Part shown: in pieces, positions 17,575 to 27,508 of the stretch
How positions within the stretch are numbered: position 1 is the first letter of the stretch
Layout: each line of letters opens with the position of its first letter
Origin: Deltaproteobacteria bacterium
GTDB lineage: Bacteria; Desulfobacterota; GWC2-55-46
Reading direction: 5' to 3'
Assembly: GCA_016182655.1 (NCBI GenBank)
Contig: JACPGB010000028.1
Coordinates: 62,001-126,000 of the forward strand
DNA: 64,000 nt
Notes under the pieces: generated by a model
The model's input: the letters and a program-made list of their open reading frames with translations, nothing else
The model's database searches: none
What the model was told of the DNA's origin: nothing
Program-made: the position numbers and the translations under genes

Positions 17575-18042
17575 ATGGCAATAAAGGATTTCAAAAACAT
17601 GCCCTCCCGCGCGCTCGGCGCGCGCGGGTTTACGCTCATAGAGCTCCTCGTGGTCATAGCGATCCTCGGCATACTCGCGGCGATAATCGCTCCCAAGATC
17701 ATCGGCAGGACCGACGAGGCGAAGGTCACCGAGGCCAAGGTCCAGATAAGGAACATCGAGACCGCGCTCAAGATGTACAAGCTCGACAACGGCGCGTATC
17801 CCGGAACCGAGCAGGGCCTTGCCGCGCTCATTGAGAAGCCCTCGACCGGGACAATACCCAGGAACTGGCGGCAGGGCGGATACCTTGAGAAGAAGAAGGT
17901 CCCGGCGGACCCGTGGGGGAACCCGTTCGTCTACGTCTCGCCGGGAGTGAACGACGATTACGATATCATCTCGTACGGGGCCGACGGCGCTAAAGGCGGG
18001 GAGAGGTTCGATGCCGATATCGAGAGCTGGAACCTGGACTGA
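17575..18042 (+). CDS. gspG: Type II secretion major pseudopilin GspG
   Basis: A 155-residue pseudopilin. The prepilin peptidase site is [12 protein letters not shown] with Glu at +5 (about residue 23), followed by the hydrophobic N-terminal helix. The globular part has the GspG calcium-loop region ([14 protein letters not shown]... DIISYGADG). GspG polymerises into the periplasmic pseudopilus that pushes substrates through the secretin. AGGAGG lies nine bases before the ATG, supporting this start over an internal Met. It opens the operon, which is unusual because gspC usually comes first. Confidence 0.95.
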   Translation: MAIKDFKNMPSRALGARGFTLIELLVVIAILGILAAIIAPKIIGRTDEAKVTEAKVQIRNIETALKMYKLDNGAYPGTEQGLAALIEKPSTGTIPRNWRQGGYLEKKKVPADPWGNPFVYVSPGVNDDYDIISYGADGAKGGERFDADIESWNLD

Positions 18043-18559
18043 CCGGGCAGTTCGGGCCTTGAACCCGAGCGGGCCGGACAGACCGCTTGACGGAAGGGGT
18101 AGCGGACTCACGCTCATAGAGCTCGCCGTAGTCCTCGCCATACTCGGGGCCGCGCTCCTCATAGCATACCCCAGGCTCTCATCCCTCGCAGACTTGAAGC
18201 TCGAAACCGAGGCGAGGAGACTCTCCGCCCTTTTAAGAGAGCTCGAAAGGGAGTCCTCGTCAAAGAGGCTCTACATCAAGGCCAGGGTCGTCCCTTCGAA
18301 AGGGACCATCTCAATTGCGTCCTCGGGCGACGGGGTCGAGTATTCGGAAGAATCCGGCGCATTCGAGTTGAACGGCGGCGTCGTATTGAGTTCGCTAACC
18401 GTCCAGGGGCTCGGCCCCTCCTATGGAGAGGTGGAGGTCGTCTTCAACCCGGCATCAGGCGGCCCTCCGATGGAATTCCTCGTTGAAGAGGGGGGAAGGA
18501 AAGCCCGGGTAAGCTACAACCCGTTTTCAGGCAAGGTCGCGGTCAAGACCGATGCGTAA
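18011..18559 (+). CDS. gspH: Type II secretion minor pseudopilin GspH
   Basis: A 182-residue pseudopilin with the processing site [14 protein letters not shown] and Glu at +5. The globular domain is short and beta-rich, as in GspH/FimT-type minor pseudopilins that sit near the pseudopilus tip. The start at 18011 overlaps gspG by 32 bp and has a GAGAGG stretch before it. A TTG at 18059 is the alternative. Its 3' end overlaps gspI by 8 bp. Confidence 0.85.
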   Translation: MPISRAGTWTDRAVRALNPSGPDRPLDGRGSGLTLIELAVVLAILGAALLIAYPRLSSLADLKLETEARRLSALLRELERESSSKRLYIKARVVPSKGTISIASSGDGVEYSEESGAFELNGGVVLSSLTVQGLGPSYGEVEVVFNPASGGPPMEFLVEEGGRKARVSYNPFSGKVAVKTDA

Positions 18560-18908
18560 GCCGCGGACCTCCGGAGAGGACGGGTTCACGCTCCTTGAGG
18601 CGGTCGTATCGCTCGCCATACTCTCCGGCGTCATCGTCACGATCATCTATTCCATAAACTACAACCTCAAGACCACGGAGCGGCTGAAGACCATATCGAC
18701 CGCAACGAACCTCGCAAGGGAGTTCTTTCAGGAGATGGACGTATCCGGCGTCCCTGACGTCAGAGAGGGCGCTTTCCCGGACAGGCCCGGCTTCACGTGG
18801 CGGCTCGAGATGGAGGATATGTCCATCGAGGGCGTCAAGAAGCTCAAGCTCGACGTCACGTCCGGAGTAGAGGCGGTCTCGATAGAGACATACAGGCTTA
18901 CGCAATAG
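18552..18908 (+). CDS. gspI: Type II secretion minor pseudopilin GspI
   Basis: A 118-residue pseudopilin. The peptidase site is GEDG|FTLLEAVVSLAIL, followed by a small domain ending in SIETYRLTQ. GspI, GspJ and GspK form the tip complex of the pseudopilus. The ATG lies inside the end of gspH, indicating coupled translation. Size and position directly before gspJ support the assignment. Confidence 0.9.
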   Translation: MRKPRTSGEDGFTLLEAVVSLAILSGVIVTIIYSINYNLKTTERLKTISTATNLAREFFQEMDVSGVPDVREGAFPDRPGFTWRLEMEDMSIEGVKKLKLDVTSGVEAVSIETYRLTQ

Positions 18909-18923
18909 AGGGAGCGAGGCCCG

Positions 18924-19562
18924 ATGAGGCGCACAAGGCTCGAACACGGCGGAGTACGCGGAAGAGGCGGGTTTACCCTGATAGAGGTCCTCGTCGCCCT
19001 CGCCCTCGTCTCCGCTATAGTCGCGGCGCTATACGGGACTTTCTTTTCAGTCCTCAGGGGCCGGGACACGATCGATTCATCGCTTGAGCGCTCGCGGGAG
19101 GTCGGCCGCTTCCTCGACACGTTCTCAAAGGAGGTCTCCTCCTCCTTCTATAAGGACGGGAACAAGGCCTCTATCCTTATCGGCGAGAACCGGGACTCCC
19201 GGGGGAGGCCCGCAAGCTCCATTGTCTTCACCGCGTTCACGTACCCGGTCGTAAAAGAAGACGCTTCGGGCGGCGACCTCCTTGCAGTGAGGTATTTCAC
19301 CGAGACCGATGATGACGGCAAGATGACCCTGTACAAAGAGGCGTGGGACGCCTACAGGGGCGGGAAACTCCCGATGAAGCTCCCGGTCATCGAGGAGATA
19401 GAAGGCTTCGAGGTGAGTTTTTTAAGCGGGAACGGCTGGGCAAAGGCCTGGGACACGTCCCTTGAAAAGAGGCTCCCGACCGCGATAAAGGCCGTCGTCT
19501 CGATAAGAGAGGAAGGCTCGATAACGGAGTACAGGGCGATTCCGAGGACCGTGATAAGATAG
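18924..19562 (+). CDS. gspJ: Type II secretion minor pseudopilin GspJ
   Basis: A 212-residue pseudopilin with GRGG|FTLIEVLVALALVS at the N-terminus. The longer globular domain (LRYFTETDDDGKMTLYKE-like strands) is typical of GspJ. A GGGAGCGAGG stretch lies shortly before the ATG. It is expected to form the tip heterotrimer with GspI and GspK. Only two bases separate its stop from gspK. Confidence 0.92.
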   Translation: MRRTRLEHGGVRGRGGFTLIEVLVALALVSAIVAALYGTFFSVLRGRDTIDSSLERSREVGRFLDTFSKEVSSSFYKDGNKASILIGENRDSRGRPASSIVFTAFTYPVVKEDASGGDLLAVRYFTETDDDGKMTLYKEAWDAYRGGKLPMKLPVIEEIEGFEVSFLSGNGWAKAWDTSLEKRLPTAIKAVVSIREEGSITEYRAIPRTVIR

Positions 19563-19564
19563 GC

Positions 19565-20473
19565 ATGGGAAAGATGCGCTCCGAAAAAGGGTTCGCCCTC
19601 ATACTTGCGCTCCTTATTACCGCAATCCTCGTCGCGGTCATAGGAGAGGCCGTATACTCGGTGCACGCGGGCGCGCTTAACGCCTCATCCGCACGGGATA
19701 CCTTAAGGGGCTCTCTCCTCGCGGACGGCGGGGTCGAGCTTGCGTCCAAGGCATTGAAGGCGCTTAACGACGATCAGGGATATACTTACCTGAGCCGGAC
19801 CGACTCCGAAAGGGTGATACCCGCGGGGGACGGCTCGCTGAGCATAAAGGTCGAGGACGAGCAGGCGAAACTCTCGCTCATGGTCGCCTACAAGAACGGG
19901 GAGTTGAACTCCGGCCTATATGACGCTTACGAGAGACTTATTGACGCTCTCCGCCTCGGCAAAGACCTCCCCGAGGCCCTTGCGGACTGGATAGACTCTG
20001 ACGACGCCGCCCGGAGAGGCGGCGCTGAGACGAACGACTGGTACGGAAGGCTCGCCCCTCCGTTCGCTTCAAAAAACGGTCAACCCGACTCCGTCGACGA
20101 GTTAAGGCTTGTAAAAGGCTACACGCCAACTACTATGAAGAAACTCTCTCCTTTCGTGACCGTATACACCGACGGGCTCGTGAACATCAACACGGCCCCG
20201 AAGGAGGTCTTGCGCGCCCTCTCCGACGAGATCACGGAAGAGATGGCCGAGCGTGTGATCAAGTACAGGGAGAGGACTCCGTTTGAGGACACTGCGGGGA
20301 TAAGAAAGGTCGCGGGGTTCGAGACCCTCGGGTTCAGCCTCCAGGGGAGGATCACCGTCAAGAGCGATATCTTCAGGATAATCTCGCGCGGCGAGTACAA
20401 TGAGGGCGGAAGAGAGGTCGAGTCTATCGTGGACGTAAGCTCATCAAAGGTCCTCTACAGGAGGGTGCGATAG
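19565..20473 (+). CDS. gspK: Type II secretion minor pseudopilin GspK
   Basis: A 302-residue protein with EKG|FALILALLITAIL at the N-terminus. As expected for GspK, the +5 Glu is absent. The large periplasmic domain includes the helix-hairpin-helix-like segment VNINTAPKEVLRALSDEIT and SVDELRLVKGYT. GspK caps the pseudopilus. Its stop TAG overlaps the GTG start of gspL. Confidence 0.93.
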   Translation: MGKMRSEKGFALILALLITAILVAVIGEAVYSVHAGALNASSARDTLRGSLLADGGVELASKALKALNDDQGYTYLSRTDSERVIPAGDGSLSIKVEDEQAKLSLMVAYKNGELNSGLYDAYERLIDALRLGKDLPEALADWIDSDDAARRGGAETNDWYGRLAPPFASKNGQPDSVDELRLVKGYTPTTMKKLSPFVTVYTDGLVNINTAPKEVLRALSDEITEEMAERVIKYRERTPFEDTAGIRKVAGFETLGFSLQGRITVKSDIFRIISRGEYNEGGREVESIVDVSSSKVLYRRVR

Positions 20474-21759
20474 TGGCTCGCCCCATGCTCGTCATAGAAG
20501 AGGGTCGCGCGTCGATCAAGGCCGCCGTGTTTTCATCATCCCTCGATGAGAAGGCGTCTGTCACTATCTCTACCGGCGCTGACATACGGGCCTCTTACGA
20601 AAAGGTCTTCGAGGCGTTCAGGCCTCGCTTCAGGTCTTTTTCGGCTGTCATAGTGTCGCTCCCGCCCTCCGCCATGCGGATGAACACCGTCAACGTCCCT
20701 ATAACGGATAAACGCAAGCTCGACGCGACCCTCCCGTTTGAGGCAAAGGACCTCTTCGCCGGGGATACGGAGGGCCTAATACTCGAAGGGCTCCCTCTCG
20801 CCGATGGCCGCGCGCTCGTTGCCGCGGCAGACTTATCCGCCGTAAAGGAGCGCGTTGGCGCGCTATCCGCGCTCGGGGCCGAGCCCTCGTGGATAGGCTC
20901 ATCCCTCTATTCAAAAACGATAATACTCGGCAAGCTCACGAACAAGAGGGCCGCGCTCGTCGACGACGAATCGATCGTCGTAGCCGACGGCGGCAGGCCC
21001 GTATTCTTCAAATCCCTGAAGGACGCGGCTGACTTGAAGCTCGCGCTCTCTGCGATGAAGGAGCAAGGAGCCGGGGCGGACGAGTTCTTTATTTTGAACG
21101 ACGCCTTTAAAGACGCGCTCGCATCATATGGAAAAGATATCAGGAACGCCTCAGGCATAAAGGCCGATGGGGCTTCCCTCCTTGCCATGGCCGAGCACTA
21201 CAAGCGGGGCATTAAAGACTCGATAGACTTCATGAGGGGCGGACTCATCGAGTCCTCCGGGGCTTCGCCGGAAACACGGCAGATAAGAATTTCATTCGCG
21301 CTGATTGCCGCCCTCGCCGTACTCTGGGCCGGGTATTCGGCCCTGCGGTACAAGTCGATGAACGCCGAGGCGGCTTCCCTTAAAAGCTCTATCCGCGAGT
21401 CCTACTCGAGGCTATTCCCCGGCGAAACGCGTCTATCCGACCCGTCTCACCAGCTCCTGGCAAGGTCAAAAGGCCTCCAGGACGAAAAGGGTATGATAAG
21501 CGACGGCGTCGACCTGCCGGAGGCGCTCAAAGCCGTAGCAAAAGCCTCCGAAGGGCTCGGCATACGCGTCCATGAGCTTAAGGCGGCAAGGGGCAGGCTC
21601 ACTGCCCGTGGAGAGGCCCCGTCGTTCGAGAAGGCCGAGGCCTTCAGGGACTCTCTCTCAAAGGGCTTCTTTACAGGGGTCGCCGTGACAGACCTTAAGT
21701 CTTCCGCCTCAGGCGGCGTCACCTTCAATGTTAGCGCCTCGATACCGGAGGAGAGATGA
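20473..21759 (+). CDS. gspL: Type II secretion inner-membrane protein GspL
   Basis: A 428-residue protein with a GTG start overlapping the gspK stop. The N-terminal part is the actin-like cytoplasmic domain of the PilM/GspL family. A single transmembrane helix (FALIALAVLWAGYSAL region, about 275-295) and a periplasmic ferredoxin-like domain follow. GspL links the ATPase GspE to the inner-membrane platform and pairs with GspM, the next gene. Sequence identity within GspL is always low, so the call rests on architecture and order. Confidence 0.85.
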   Translation: MARPMLVIEEGRASIKAAVFSSSLDEKASVTISTGADIRASYEKVFEAFRPRFRSFSAVIVSLPPSAMRMNTVNVPITDKRKLDATLPFEAKDLFAGDTEGLILEGLPLADGRALVAAADLSAVKERVGALSALGAEPSWIGSSLYSKTIILGKLTNKRAALVDDESIVVADGGRPVFFKSLKDAADLKLALSAMKEQGAGADEFFILNDAFKDALASYGKDIRNASGIKADGASLLAMAEHYKRGIKDSIDFMRGGLIESSGASPETRQIRISFALIAALAVLWAGYSALRYKSMNAEAASLKSSIRESYSRLFPGETRLSDPSHQLLARSKGLQDEKGMISDGVDLPEALKAVAKASEGLGIRVHELKAARGRLTARGEAPSFEKAEAFRDSLSKGFFTGVAVTDLKSSASGGVTFNVSASIPEER

Positions 21760-22286
21760 TAAACCTCACGGATATCGCAAGTAGGGCCGACGTCAAGCCG
21801 CTCCACATAAAGTGGGGTGCGGCGCTCATCATTCTTCTTGTATTCATCGGGCTCACGCTCGCACTCAACCGGCGCACTGAGAGGAAACTCAAGTCCATAC
21901 AAAACGAGGCAACGGCGTTCGAGACCGTCCGCGCCGAATACATGAAGGAGCGCGCTAAGATCGAGCCCTATGAAGTAAAACTCCTCGCCCCGGGGTCATC
22001 CGCCTCCGACGCCGTTCAGGAGGCGGCATCCCAGGCCGGGATAAGAAAGAACTTGAGCGCCATGAAGCCGTTCATTGAACCTGCCTCAAAAGGGTTCAGG
22101 AAGAACGGGGTCGAAGTAAAGATAGAGGGGATAACTCTGAACGAGCTTTTAAACCTCGTCTACAGGATCGAGAACCACTCGAACATGCTCGTCGTAAAGG
22201 ACTTCGTCCTGAGGTCTCGTTTCGGCTCATCCGACTTGAACGACGTCACCCTGCAAGTCGTGCTCGTGACAAAAGAAAATGGGTAG
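21756..22286 (+). CDS. gspM: Type II secretion inner-membrane protein GspM
   Basis: A 176-residue bitopic protein. A short cytoplasmic N-terminus, one transmembrane helix (GAALIILLVFIGLTLAL), a coiled-coil-prone segment and a periplasmic domain follow the GspM/PilO-like plan. It overlaps gspL by 4 bp and gspN by 8 bp. It should dimerise with GspL and stabilise it in the inner-membrane platform. Confidence 0.82.
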   Translation: MINLTDIASRADVKPLHIKWGAALIILLVFIGLTLALNRRTERKLKSIQNEATAFETVRAEYMKERAKIEPYEVKLLAPGSSASDAVQEAASQAGIRKNLSAMKPFIEPASKGFRKNGVEVKIEGITLNELLNLVYRIENHSNMLVVKDFVLRSRFGSSDLNDVTLQVVLVTKENG

Positions 22287-23106
22287 GCCCTTTCGCATCA
22301 TTGCGTACGGCGCGCTCGTTTTCTCAAGCCTCGCGCTCAGCGCGGGAATCGCCTTTTACCTCGTGCCGGACGAGGCGTATGAGAATTATATCGAGGACGC
22401 CCTGGAGGAACGGACCTCCTTGAAGGTGGAGCTCGACGGCCTCCGAAAGACGCTCCCCTTCTCGTTCAGGGCGTCGTCGATAAAACTGTCGGGACGGAAC
22501 GGCCTTTTGGTGGAGATAAACGATCCGGATCTAAGGCCGCGCCTGTCGCTCCCCTTGGGGCTCGCGTTTTCAGGGGCCATCGGTGGCGGAGAGGTCGACG
22601 GGCGCGCATCCATCTGGCCTTTGACCGGGCTCCTCGTCAAGGCCGAAGGCGTGGATGCTGGAAGCCTCCCGTTCCTCTCGTCCTCCGGCCTCGTCGAGGG
22701 CGGCATCTTTAATGCGAACGCGCGGATAAGCGCGTTTACCGGCTGTCCCGAAGGCGAGATCGAGGCGCGGGCATCGGGGTTGAGGCTTAAAAGCAGGATC
22801 GACCCGCTCCTCATATCGAGGGACGGGGTTATTGCAACGCTCACGGCAGGGCTAAGGGACTGCTCGGCGAGCGTGCGGTCGCTCTCGATAGAAGGCAAAG
22901 ACCTTTCTGCGAGGGCCTACGGAGACGTGGACTTCAGGGACGGTCGGAACGAGCTCGACCTCACGATAGAGCTTACGCCCAGCGGCGCGTTGAACGAAAC
23001 GGCGGCCCTCATATTGAGCGATTACAGAAAATCGGCAAATTACTTCACCATGCGCGTTAAAGGGCCTCTGTCAAACCCGGCGCTTTCAGAGGCGGGGACG
23101 ATATGA
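22279..23106 (+). CDS. gspN: Type II secretion protein GspN
   Basis: A 275-residue protein with one N-terminal hydrophobic segment (ALVFSSLALSAGIAFYL) and a beta-rich periplasmic domain. Length and location between gspM and gspC match GspN, a less universal T2SS component with an unclear role. The sequence resembles AsmA-like lipid-transfer folds in its repeating strands, but I cannot confirm that by eye. Start and end overlap both neighbours. Confidence 0.78.
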   Translation: MGRPFRIIAYGALVFSSLALSAGIAFYLVPDEAYENYIEDALEERTSLKVELDGLRKTLPFSFRASSIKLSGRNGLLVEINDPDLRPRLSLPLGLAFSGAIGGGEVDGRASIWPLTGLLVKAEGVDAGSLPFLSSSGLVEGGIFNANARISAFTGCPEGEIEARASGLRLKSRIDPLLISRDGVIATLTAGLRDCSASVRSLSIEGKDLSARAYGDVDFRDGRNELDLTIELTPSGALNETAALILSDYRKSANYFTMRVKGPLSNPALSEAGTI

Positions 23107-24005
23107 TGAAGCGCGCCATAAAGGCGATAAATATCGTATTGGGCATACTCATCGTGGGTTCCCTCGCGCTCATAACGCGCGAGGCATTGCTCCTTAAGAT
23201 GAAGCCACCGGAGAAGACCCGCGCTCAAACGGCAGGCGCGCCGTCTCCGGCGTCCCTCGCCTCCATCCCGGACTTTGAATCGATCGCCGGAAGCGGCGCG
23301 TTCGGGTCGGGCTCGTTCCTCCTTATCGAGCGCGCGGGGGGTACAAGCGCGGATCCCGGGTCGGCTCCTTCGGACATAACCCTCGTCGGCACGGTAAGCG
23401 GCCCCGACGGCGGAAGCTTTGCCGTGTTCCAGAGGAAGGGCGCGAAAAAGCAGGAGCTCTTCGCAAAGGGTGAAAGGGCCTTTGAGCTCGGGGTGATCAC
23501 GGCTATAGAGGAGGACAGGGTAGTCGTGAACGCCGGGGGAAAGTCAGTAACTCTCCTCATGCCCCACGAGATAAGACGGGACGCGCCTGCCACGGGCCCC
23601 TACCCGCCCTCGTCTCCCGGCGCGCAAAAGGCCGCCTCCCAACCACCTTCATTCCCTGTCCAGAACGCGGTCACCCAAAAGTCCGGGAGCGAATGGATCA
23701 TAGACCAGAGGGCGCTCCAGTCCGTCCTCGGCAACATGGGTAAGGTATTGACAGACGCGAGACTCCTGCCTTATAGTGACAATGGCAAAGTAGCCGGTTT
23801 CAGACTCTCCGAAGTAAAACCCGCCGGCGTCTTCGGCGTCATGGGGCTTAAGAACGGCGACATACTCCTTAAGGTCAACGACTTCAATATAGATTCCCCG
23901 GAAAAAGGCGTCCAGCTCCTGAACGGCTTAAGGGGCGAGACGAGCGTCTCCCTCGACATCATCCGGGGCGGCACCCCCCAAAAACTCAATTATCAGATAA
24001 GGTAA
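23103..24005 (+). CDS. gspC: Type II secretion protein GspC with PDZ domain
   Basis: A 300-residue inner-membrane protein: a short N-terminus, one transmembrane helix (IVLGILIVGSLALITREALLL), and a homology-region domain (ITLVGTVSGPDGGSFAVFQ). A proline-rich linker and a C-terminal PDZ domain (FGVMGLKNGDILLKVNDF) complete it. GspC connects the inner-membrane platform with the secretin GspD, the next gene. Two adjacent ATG codons (23103 and 23106) could start it; the first overlaps gspN by 4 bp. Confidence 0.92.
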   Translation: MMKRAIKAINIVLGILIVGSLALITREALLLKMKPPEKTRAQTAGAPSPASLASIPDFESIAGSGAFGSGSFLLIERAGGTSADPGSAPSDITLVGTVSGPDGGSFAVFQRKGAKKQELFAKGERAFELGVITAIEEDRVVVNAGGKSVTLLMPHEIRRDAPATGPYPPSSPGAQKAASQPPSFPVQNAVTQKSGSEWIIDQRALQSVLGNMGKVLTDARLLPYSDNGKVAGFRLSEVKPAGVFGVMGLKNGDILLKVNDFNIDSPEKGVQLLNGLRGETSVSLDIIRGGTPQKLNYQIR

Positions 24006-24015
24006 CCGAATCCGT

Positions 24016-25959
24016 ATGAGACCCGCCGGAAAGCCGTCGATAACGAAACTCCTGGCCGTCATGCTCCTCTTCCCGGCGGTCTTTTTCGTCCTCCTCTCAT
24101 CCGCTCCGGCAAGGACAAAGGATGCCGCGCCTAAGCCGGAGAAGGTACTCATCAACTTCGTCGACGTCGACCTTCCGACCGTCGCCAACTTCATAAGCAA
24201 GCTCACAGGGAAGAACTTCATCTTCGACGAGGGGCTCACGGGGAGAGTCACGATCGTCGCGCCCTCCAGGCTCGACCCCGAGGAGGCCTACGACCTTTTC
24301 GTGTCGGTCCTTCGGCTCAAGGGCTACGCCATCATAAACACCGGCTCTGCGTTGAAGATCGTCCCCTCGGCGGAAATAAGACAGGGGCCGGTAGAGGTGT
24401 ATGACTCCGGCCGCGAGCTCAGGGTGAACGAGGCCTTTGTCGCGCGGCTCATCCCGCTTGCCCACGTGCAGGCGCAGGACCTCATGCCCATACTGCAGGC
24501 GCTTATATCGAAGGAGGGCTACATATCGGCGTTCGGCAAGGGCAACTCGCTCCTCGTCGTAGATAACGCCCTCAATATAGAGAAGATCCTCTCGATCGCG
24601 CGCCTCGCCGACATCGAGACGAGAAGGAACGCGCCGGAGATCATTTATCTCAAGAACGCGCAGGCCGAGACCGTCGCGCAGGCGCTCACCCAGTACAGGA
24701 CCGGGGCCAAGGCAAAGAAGGACGCCGCGCAGACAGAGGCCTCGGTGATATCGGACAAGAGGCTTAACGCCATAATCCTCTTCGGCACGAAAGAGGAGAA
24801 CGAGGAGAACCGGAGGCTCGTCTCGGTCCTCGACGTCCCCTCCCCCGAGGTCAACTCCAAGATAAACGTCTTTTACCTCGAGAACGCCGACTCCACCTCC
24901 GTCGCCAAGGTCCTCGAAGGGCTCATAAAACAGCAGACTCCCGCGCAACCCGGCGGAGAGACGAAGATAGCGGTCACGCCCGACAAGGACACGAACGCCC
25001 TTATCATCATGGCGACCCCCGAGGACTACCAGAACCTCATCCAGGTCATTAAAAAGCTCGACAGGCGGCCGAAGCAGGTATTCGTCGAGGCGATGATAAC
25101 CGAGGTCTCGATAAACAAGTCCCTCGAGCTCGGCACCAAGTGGCGGGCCTCCGGCACCTCGGGCGGCAACCCCGTTGTCATCGGCGGGGTCGGCTCGATA
25201 GACTCGTCCTCGCTTACCGACATAGTAAGCGGCATGGCCGGGTTCTCCATAGGCGGAGCCGCGAATTTCCTGAGCGTACCCGTGACGCAGTCCGACGGCA
25301 CGGTAACGGAGCTTTCCATCCCGGGCTTCGCCGCGCTCTTTTCGCTCTCGGATTTCAAGGATGTGGTCGATGTGCTTTCGACCCCGCACATACTTACGAG
25401 CGATAACAAAGAGGCCGAGATAATCGTCGGAGAGAACGTCCCGTTCCTCTCGAAGCTCGAGCGCGACACCTCGACCACGAGCGGAGACCTCCTGCAGTCG
25501 ATAGAGAGGAAAGACATAGGCATTACGCTCCGCATAAAGCCGCAGATAAGCGAAGGCGACTACATAAGGCTCGACATATACCAGGAGATCTCGGCCATCT
25601 CATCGACGGCCCAGGAGGCCTCGGATATCATCACCACCAAGCGCTCGGCAAAGACCTCGGTAGTCGTAAAGGACAGGCAGACCGTCGTCATAGGCGGGCT
25701 CATACAGGACCGGAAGACGCAGAACGCCTCGAAGATGCCCTTTCTCGGCGATATCCCTGTCATCGGCTGGCTCTTCAAGTCGGACACCACGGCCAAGGAG
25801 AAGATAAACCTCCTCGTCTACATAACGCCCCGCATCATAAAAGACCTTAACGACCTCGATTCCATAACCAAGACCAAGAAGGACGAGTTCGGCGCCTCCT
25901 CCAAGGACCCGGACGAGGAAGAAGAGAAGATCGATAAGGAAGAAAAGCCCGGCAACTGA
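24016..25959 (+). CDS. gspD: Type II secretion outer-membrane secretin GspD
   Basis: A 647-residue secretin with a signal peptide (LLAVMLLFPAVFFVLLSSAPA). An N0 domain (INFVDVDLPTVANFISKLTG) and N1-N3 KH-like repeats follow (for example FYLENADSTSVAKVLEGLI). The secretin core runs from about residue 370 to 610 (VGENVPFLSKL, GITLRIKPQI, VVIGGLIQDRK, PVIGWLFKSD). The acidic/lysine-rich tail has no clear pilotin-binding domain. It forms the ring-shaped outer-membrane channel of the system. The start codon lies 10 bp after gspC. Confidence 0.96.
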   Translation: MRPAGKPSITKLLAVMLLFPAVFFVLLSSAPARTKDAAPKPEKVLINFVDVDLPTVANFISKLTGKNFIFDEGLTGRVTIVAPSRLDPEEAYDLFVSVLRLKGYAIINTGSALKIVPSAEIRQGPVEVYDSGRELRVNEAFVARLIPLAHVQAQDLMPILQALISKEGYISAFGKGNSLLVVDNALNIEKILSIARLADIETRRNAPEIIYLKNAQAETVAQALTQYRTGAKAKKDAAQTEASVISDKRLNAIILFGTKEENEENRRLVSVLDVPSPEVNSKINVFYLENADSTSVAKVLEGLIKQQTPAQPGGETKIAVTPDKDTNALIIMATPEDYQNLIQVIKKLDRRPKQVFVEAMITEVSINKSLELGTKWRASGTSGGNPVVIGGVGSIDSSSLTDIVSGMAGFSIGGAANFLSVPVTQSDGTVTELSIPGFAALFSLSDFKDVVDVLSTPHILTSDNKEAEIIVGENVPFLSKLERDTSTTSGDLLQSIERKDIGITLRIKPQISEGDYIRLDIYQEISAISSTAQEASDIITTKRSAKTSVVVKDRQTVVIGGLIQDRKTQNASKMPFLGDIPVIGWLFKSDTTAKEKINLLVYITPRIIKDLNDLDSITKTKKDEFGASSKDPDEEEEKIDKEEKPGN

Positions 25960-25980
25960 CCTCCTCCCGGAAAAAGCGCG

Positions 25981-27504
25981 ATGGAAACCCTCGACGGAAT
26001 CCCGTTCAAGGAACGGATAGAAGAGAGAGACGTTGACACGGCCTTCATCGGCAGACTCCCGCTCGCCTTTGTCAAAAGGAACCTCGTCTTCCCATTGAGG
26101 GAACACGACGGCCGCCTCGTAGTCGCCATCACCGGGTCCAGGGCCCTTTACGCGCTCGACGAAGTCGAGCGCGTATGCGGACTCCCCGTATCCCCCGTCA
26201 TCGTCCCGCGCGAAGCCGTAGTAAACGCCATACACAGGTTCTACGAGAGGATCTCGGGCTCCGCCGAAGAGGTCGTGGCAGGGCTTCAGGAAGAGAGCCT
26301 GGAGGCGATAGCAAGCAGGTTCGAGGAACCCAAGGACCTCCTTGACCTCGCGGACGAAGCCCCTGTCATAAAGCTCCTTAACTCGCTCCTCTTCCAGGCG
26401 GTAAAAGAGCGGGCGAGCGACATACACATAGAGCCCTTTGAAAAAGACGTGGACGTGAGGTTCAGGCGTGACGGCGTGCTCTCGACCGTCATCTCGCCCC
26501 CCAAAGTCGTGCAGGAGGCGCTCATCTCGCGCGTAAAAATAATGTCCGGCCTCGACATCGCCGAAAGGAGGCTCCCCCAGGACGGGCGCATAAGGCTCCT
26601 TGTCGCCGGGAAGGACATCGACGTCAGGGTCTCGGTCGTCCCGACCTCTTTCGGCGAGCGCGCGGTATTAAGGCTTCTGGACAGGAAGACCGGGAGCTTA
26701 AGGCTCTCCGACCTCGGCCTCTCCGATAATCAGGTAACGACGCTTGAGAGGCTCCTTAACAGGAACAACGGCATAATACTATCTACCGGCCCTACCGGCT
26801 CAGGCAAGACCACCACCTTATACGCCGCGCTCAACAGGATAAATACCGAAGAACGGAACATCATCACCATAGAAGACCCGGTCGAGTACCAGCTCCGGGG
26901 GGTCGGGCAGATCCAGGTAAACTCAAAAATAGGCCTGACCTTTGCCTCCGGGCTACGCTCGATTCTCCGTCAGGACCCGGATATCATCATGGTCGGCGAG
27001 ATACGCGACCTCGAGACAGCGGAGATGGCGATACAGGCCTCCCTTACCGGCCACCTCGTCCTCTCCACCCTTCACACCAACAACGCCCCTGCGGCCGTGA
27101 CAAGGCTCGTGGACATGGGGGTGCAGTCGTACCTCCTGTCATCCTCCCTTACGGCGGTGATCGCGCAGAGGCTCATCCGCGTACTCTGCGAAAAGTGCAA
27201 AAAGGAACTCGAGATAACGGATAAAGAGGCCGCGCTCTTTGCCGAGCCGCCAAAGACCGTCTTCAAGCCCGCGGGGTGCGAAGCGTGCCTTAAGACCGGC
27301 TACTCGGGACAGACCGGCATATTCGAATTCCTCGACGTTGACAACGACCTCAAGACGCTTATACTCAAGAGCCCGGACGCGACGACGATTGCCGCCCACG
27401 CAATATCCAAAGGCATGAAGACCTTGAGAGAGGACGGCCTCCTTAAGGCGGCCTCAGGCATGACAAGCATCGAAGAGGTGATCCGGGTGACAGAGGAGGA
27501 TTGA
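25981..27504 (+). CDS. gspE: Type II secretion ATPase GspE
   Basis: A 507-residue cytoplasmic ATPase. It has an N1E-like domain, Walker A GPTGSGKTT (about 270-278), Walker B region DPDIIMVGEIRD, and His-box segments including TGHLVLSTLHTN. A tetracysteine zinc motif is CEKC (from about 403) and CEAC. It powers pseudopilus assembly through GspL and the platform protein GspF. Only 21 bp separate it from gspD, but the next gene gspF is 187 bp away because a MITE-like repeat lies between. Confidence 0.96.
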   Translation: METLDGIPFKERIEERDVDTAFIGRLPLAFVKRNLVFPLREHDGRLVVAITGSRALYALDEVERVCGLPVSPVIVPREAVVNAIHRFYERISGSAEEVVAGLQEESLEAIASRFEEPKDLLDLADEAPVIKLLNSLLFQAVKERASDIHIEPFEKDVDVRFRRDGVLSTVISPPKVVQEALISRVKIMSGLDIAERRLPQDGRIRLLVAGKDIDVRVSVVPTSFGERAVLRLLDRKTGSLRLSDLGLSDNQVTTLERLLNRNNGIILSTGPTGSGKTTTLYAALNRINTEERNIITIEDPVEYQLRGVGQIQVNSKIGLTFASGLRSILRQDPDIIMVGEIRDLETAEMAIQASLTGHLVLSTLHTNNAPAAVTRLVDMGVQSYLLSSSLTAVIAQRLIRVLCEKCKKELEITDKEAALFAEPPKTVFKPAGCEACLKTGYSGQTGIFEFLDVDNDLKTLILKSPDATTIAAHAISKGMKTLREDGLLKAASGMTSIEEVIRVTEED

Positions 27505-27508
27505 ATCT

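Noticed and set aside
24100-24125. TCCGGCAAGGAC match to the 16-kb repeat core
   Set aside because: Only about 12 bases match, inside gspD coding sequence; this is likely chance.
24097-25389. 430-codon open frame on the minus strand across gspD
   Set aside because: It is a frame shadow of the secretin: Arg/Asp/Val-rich with no domain, and gspD is unmistakable on the plus strand.
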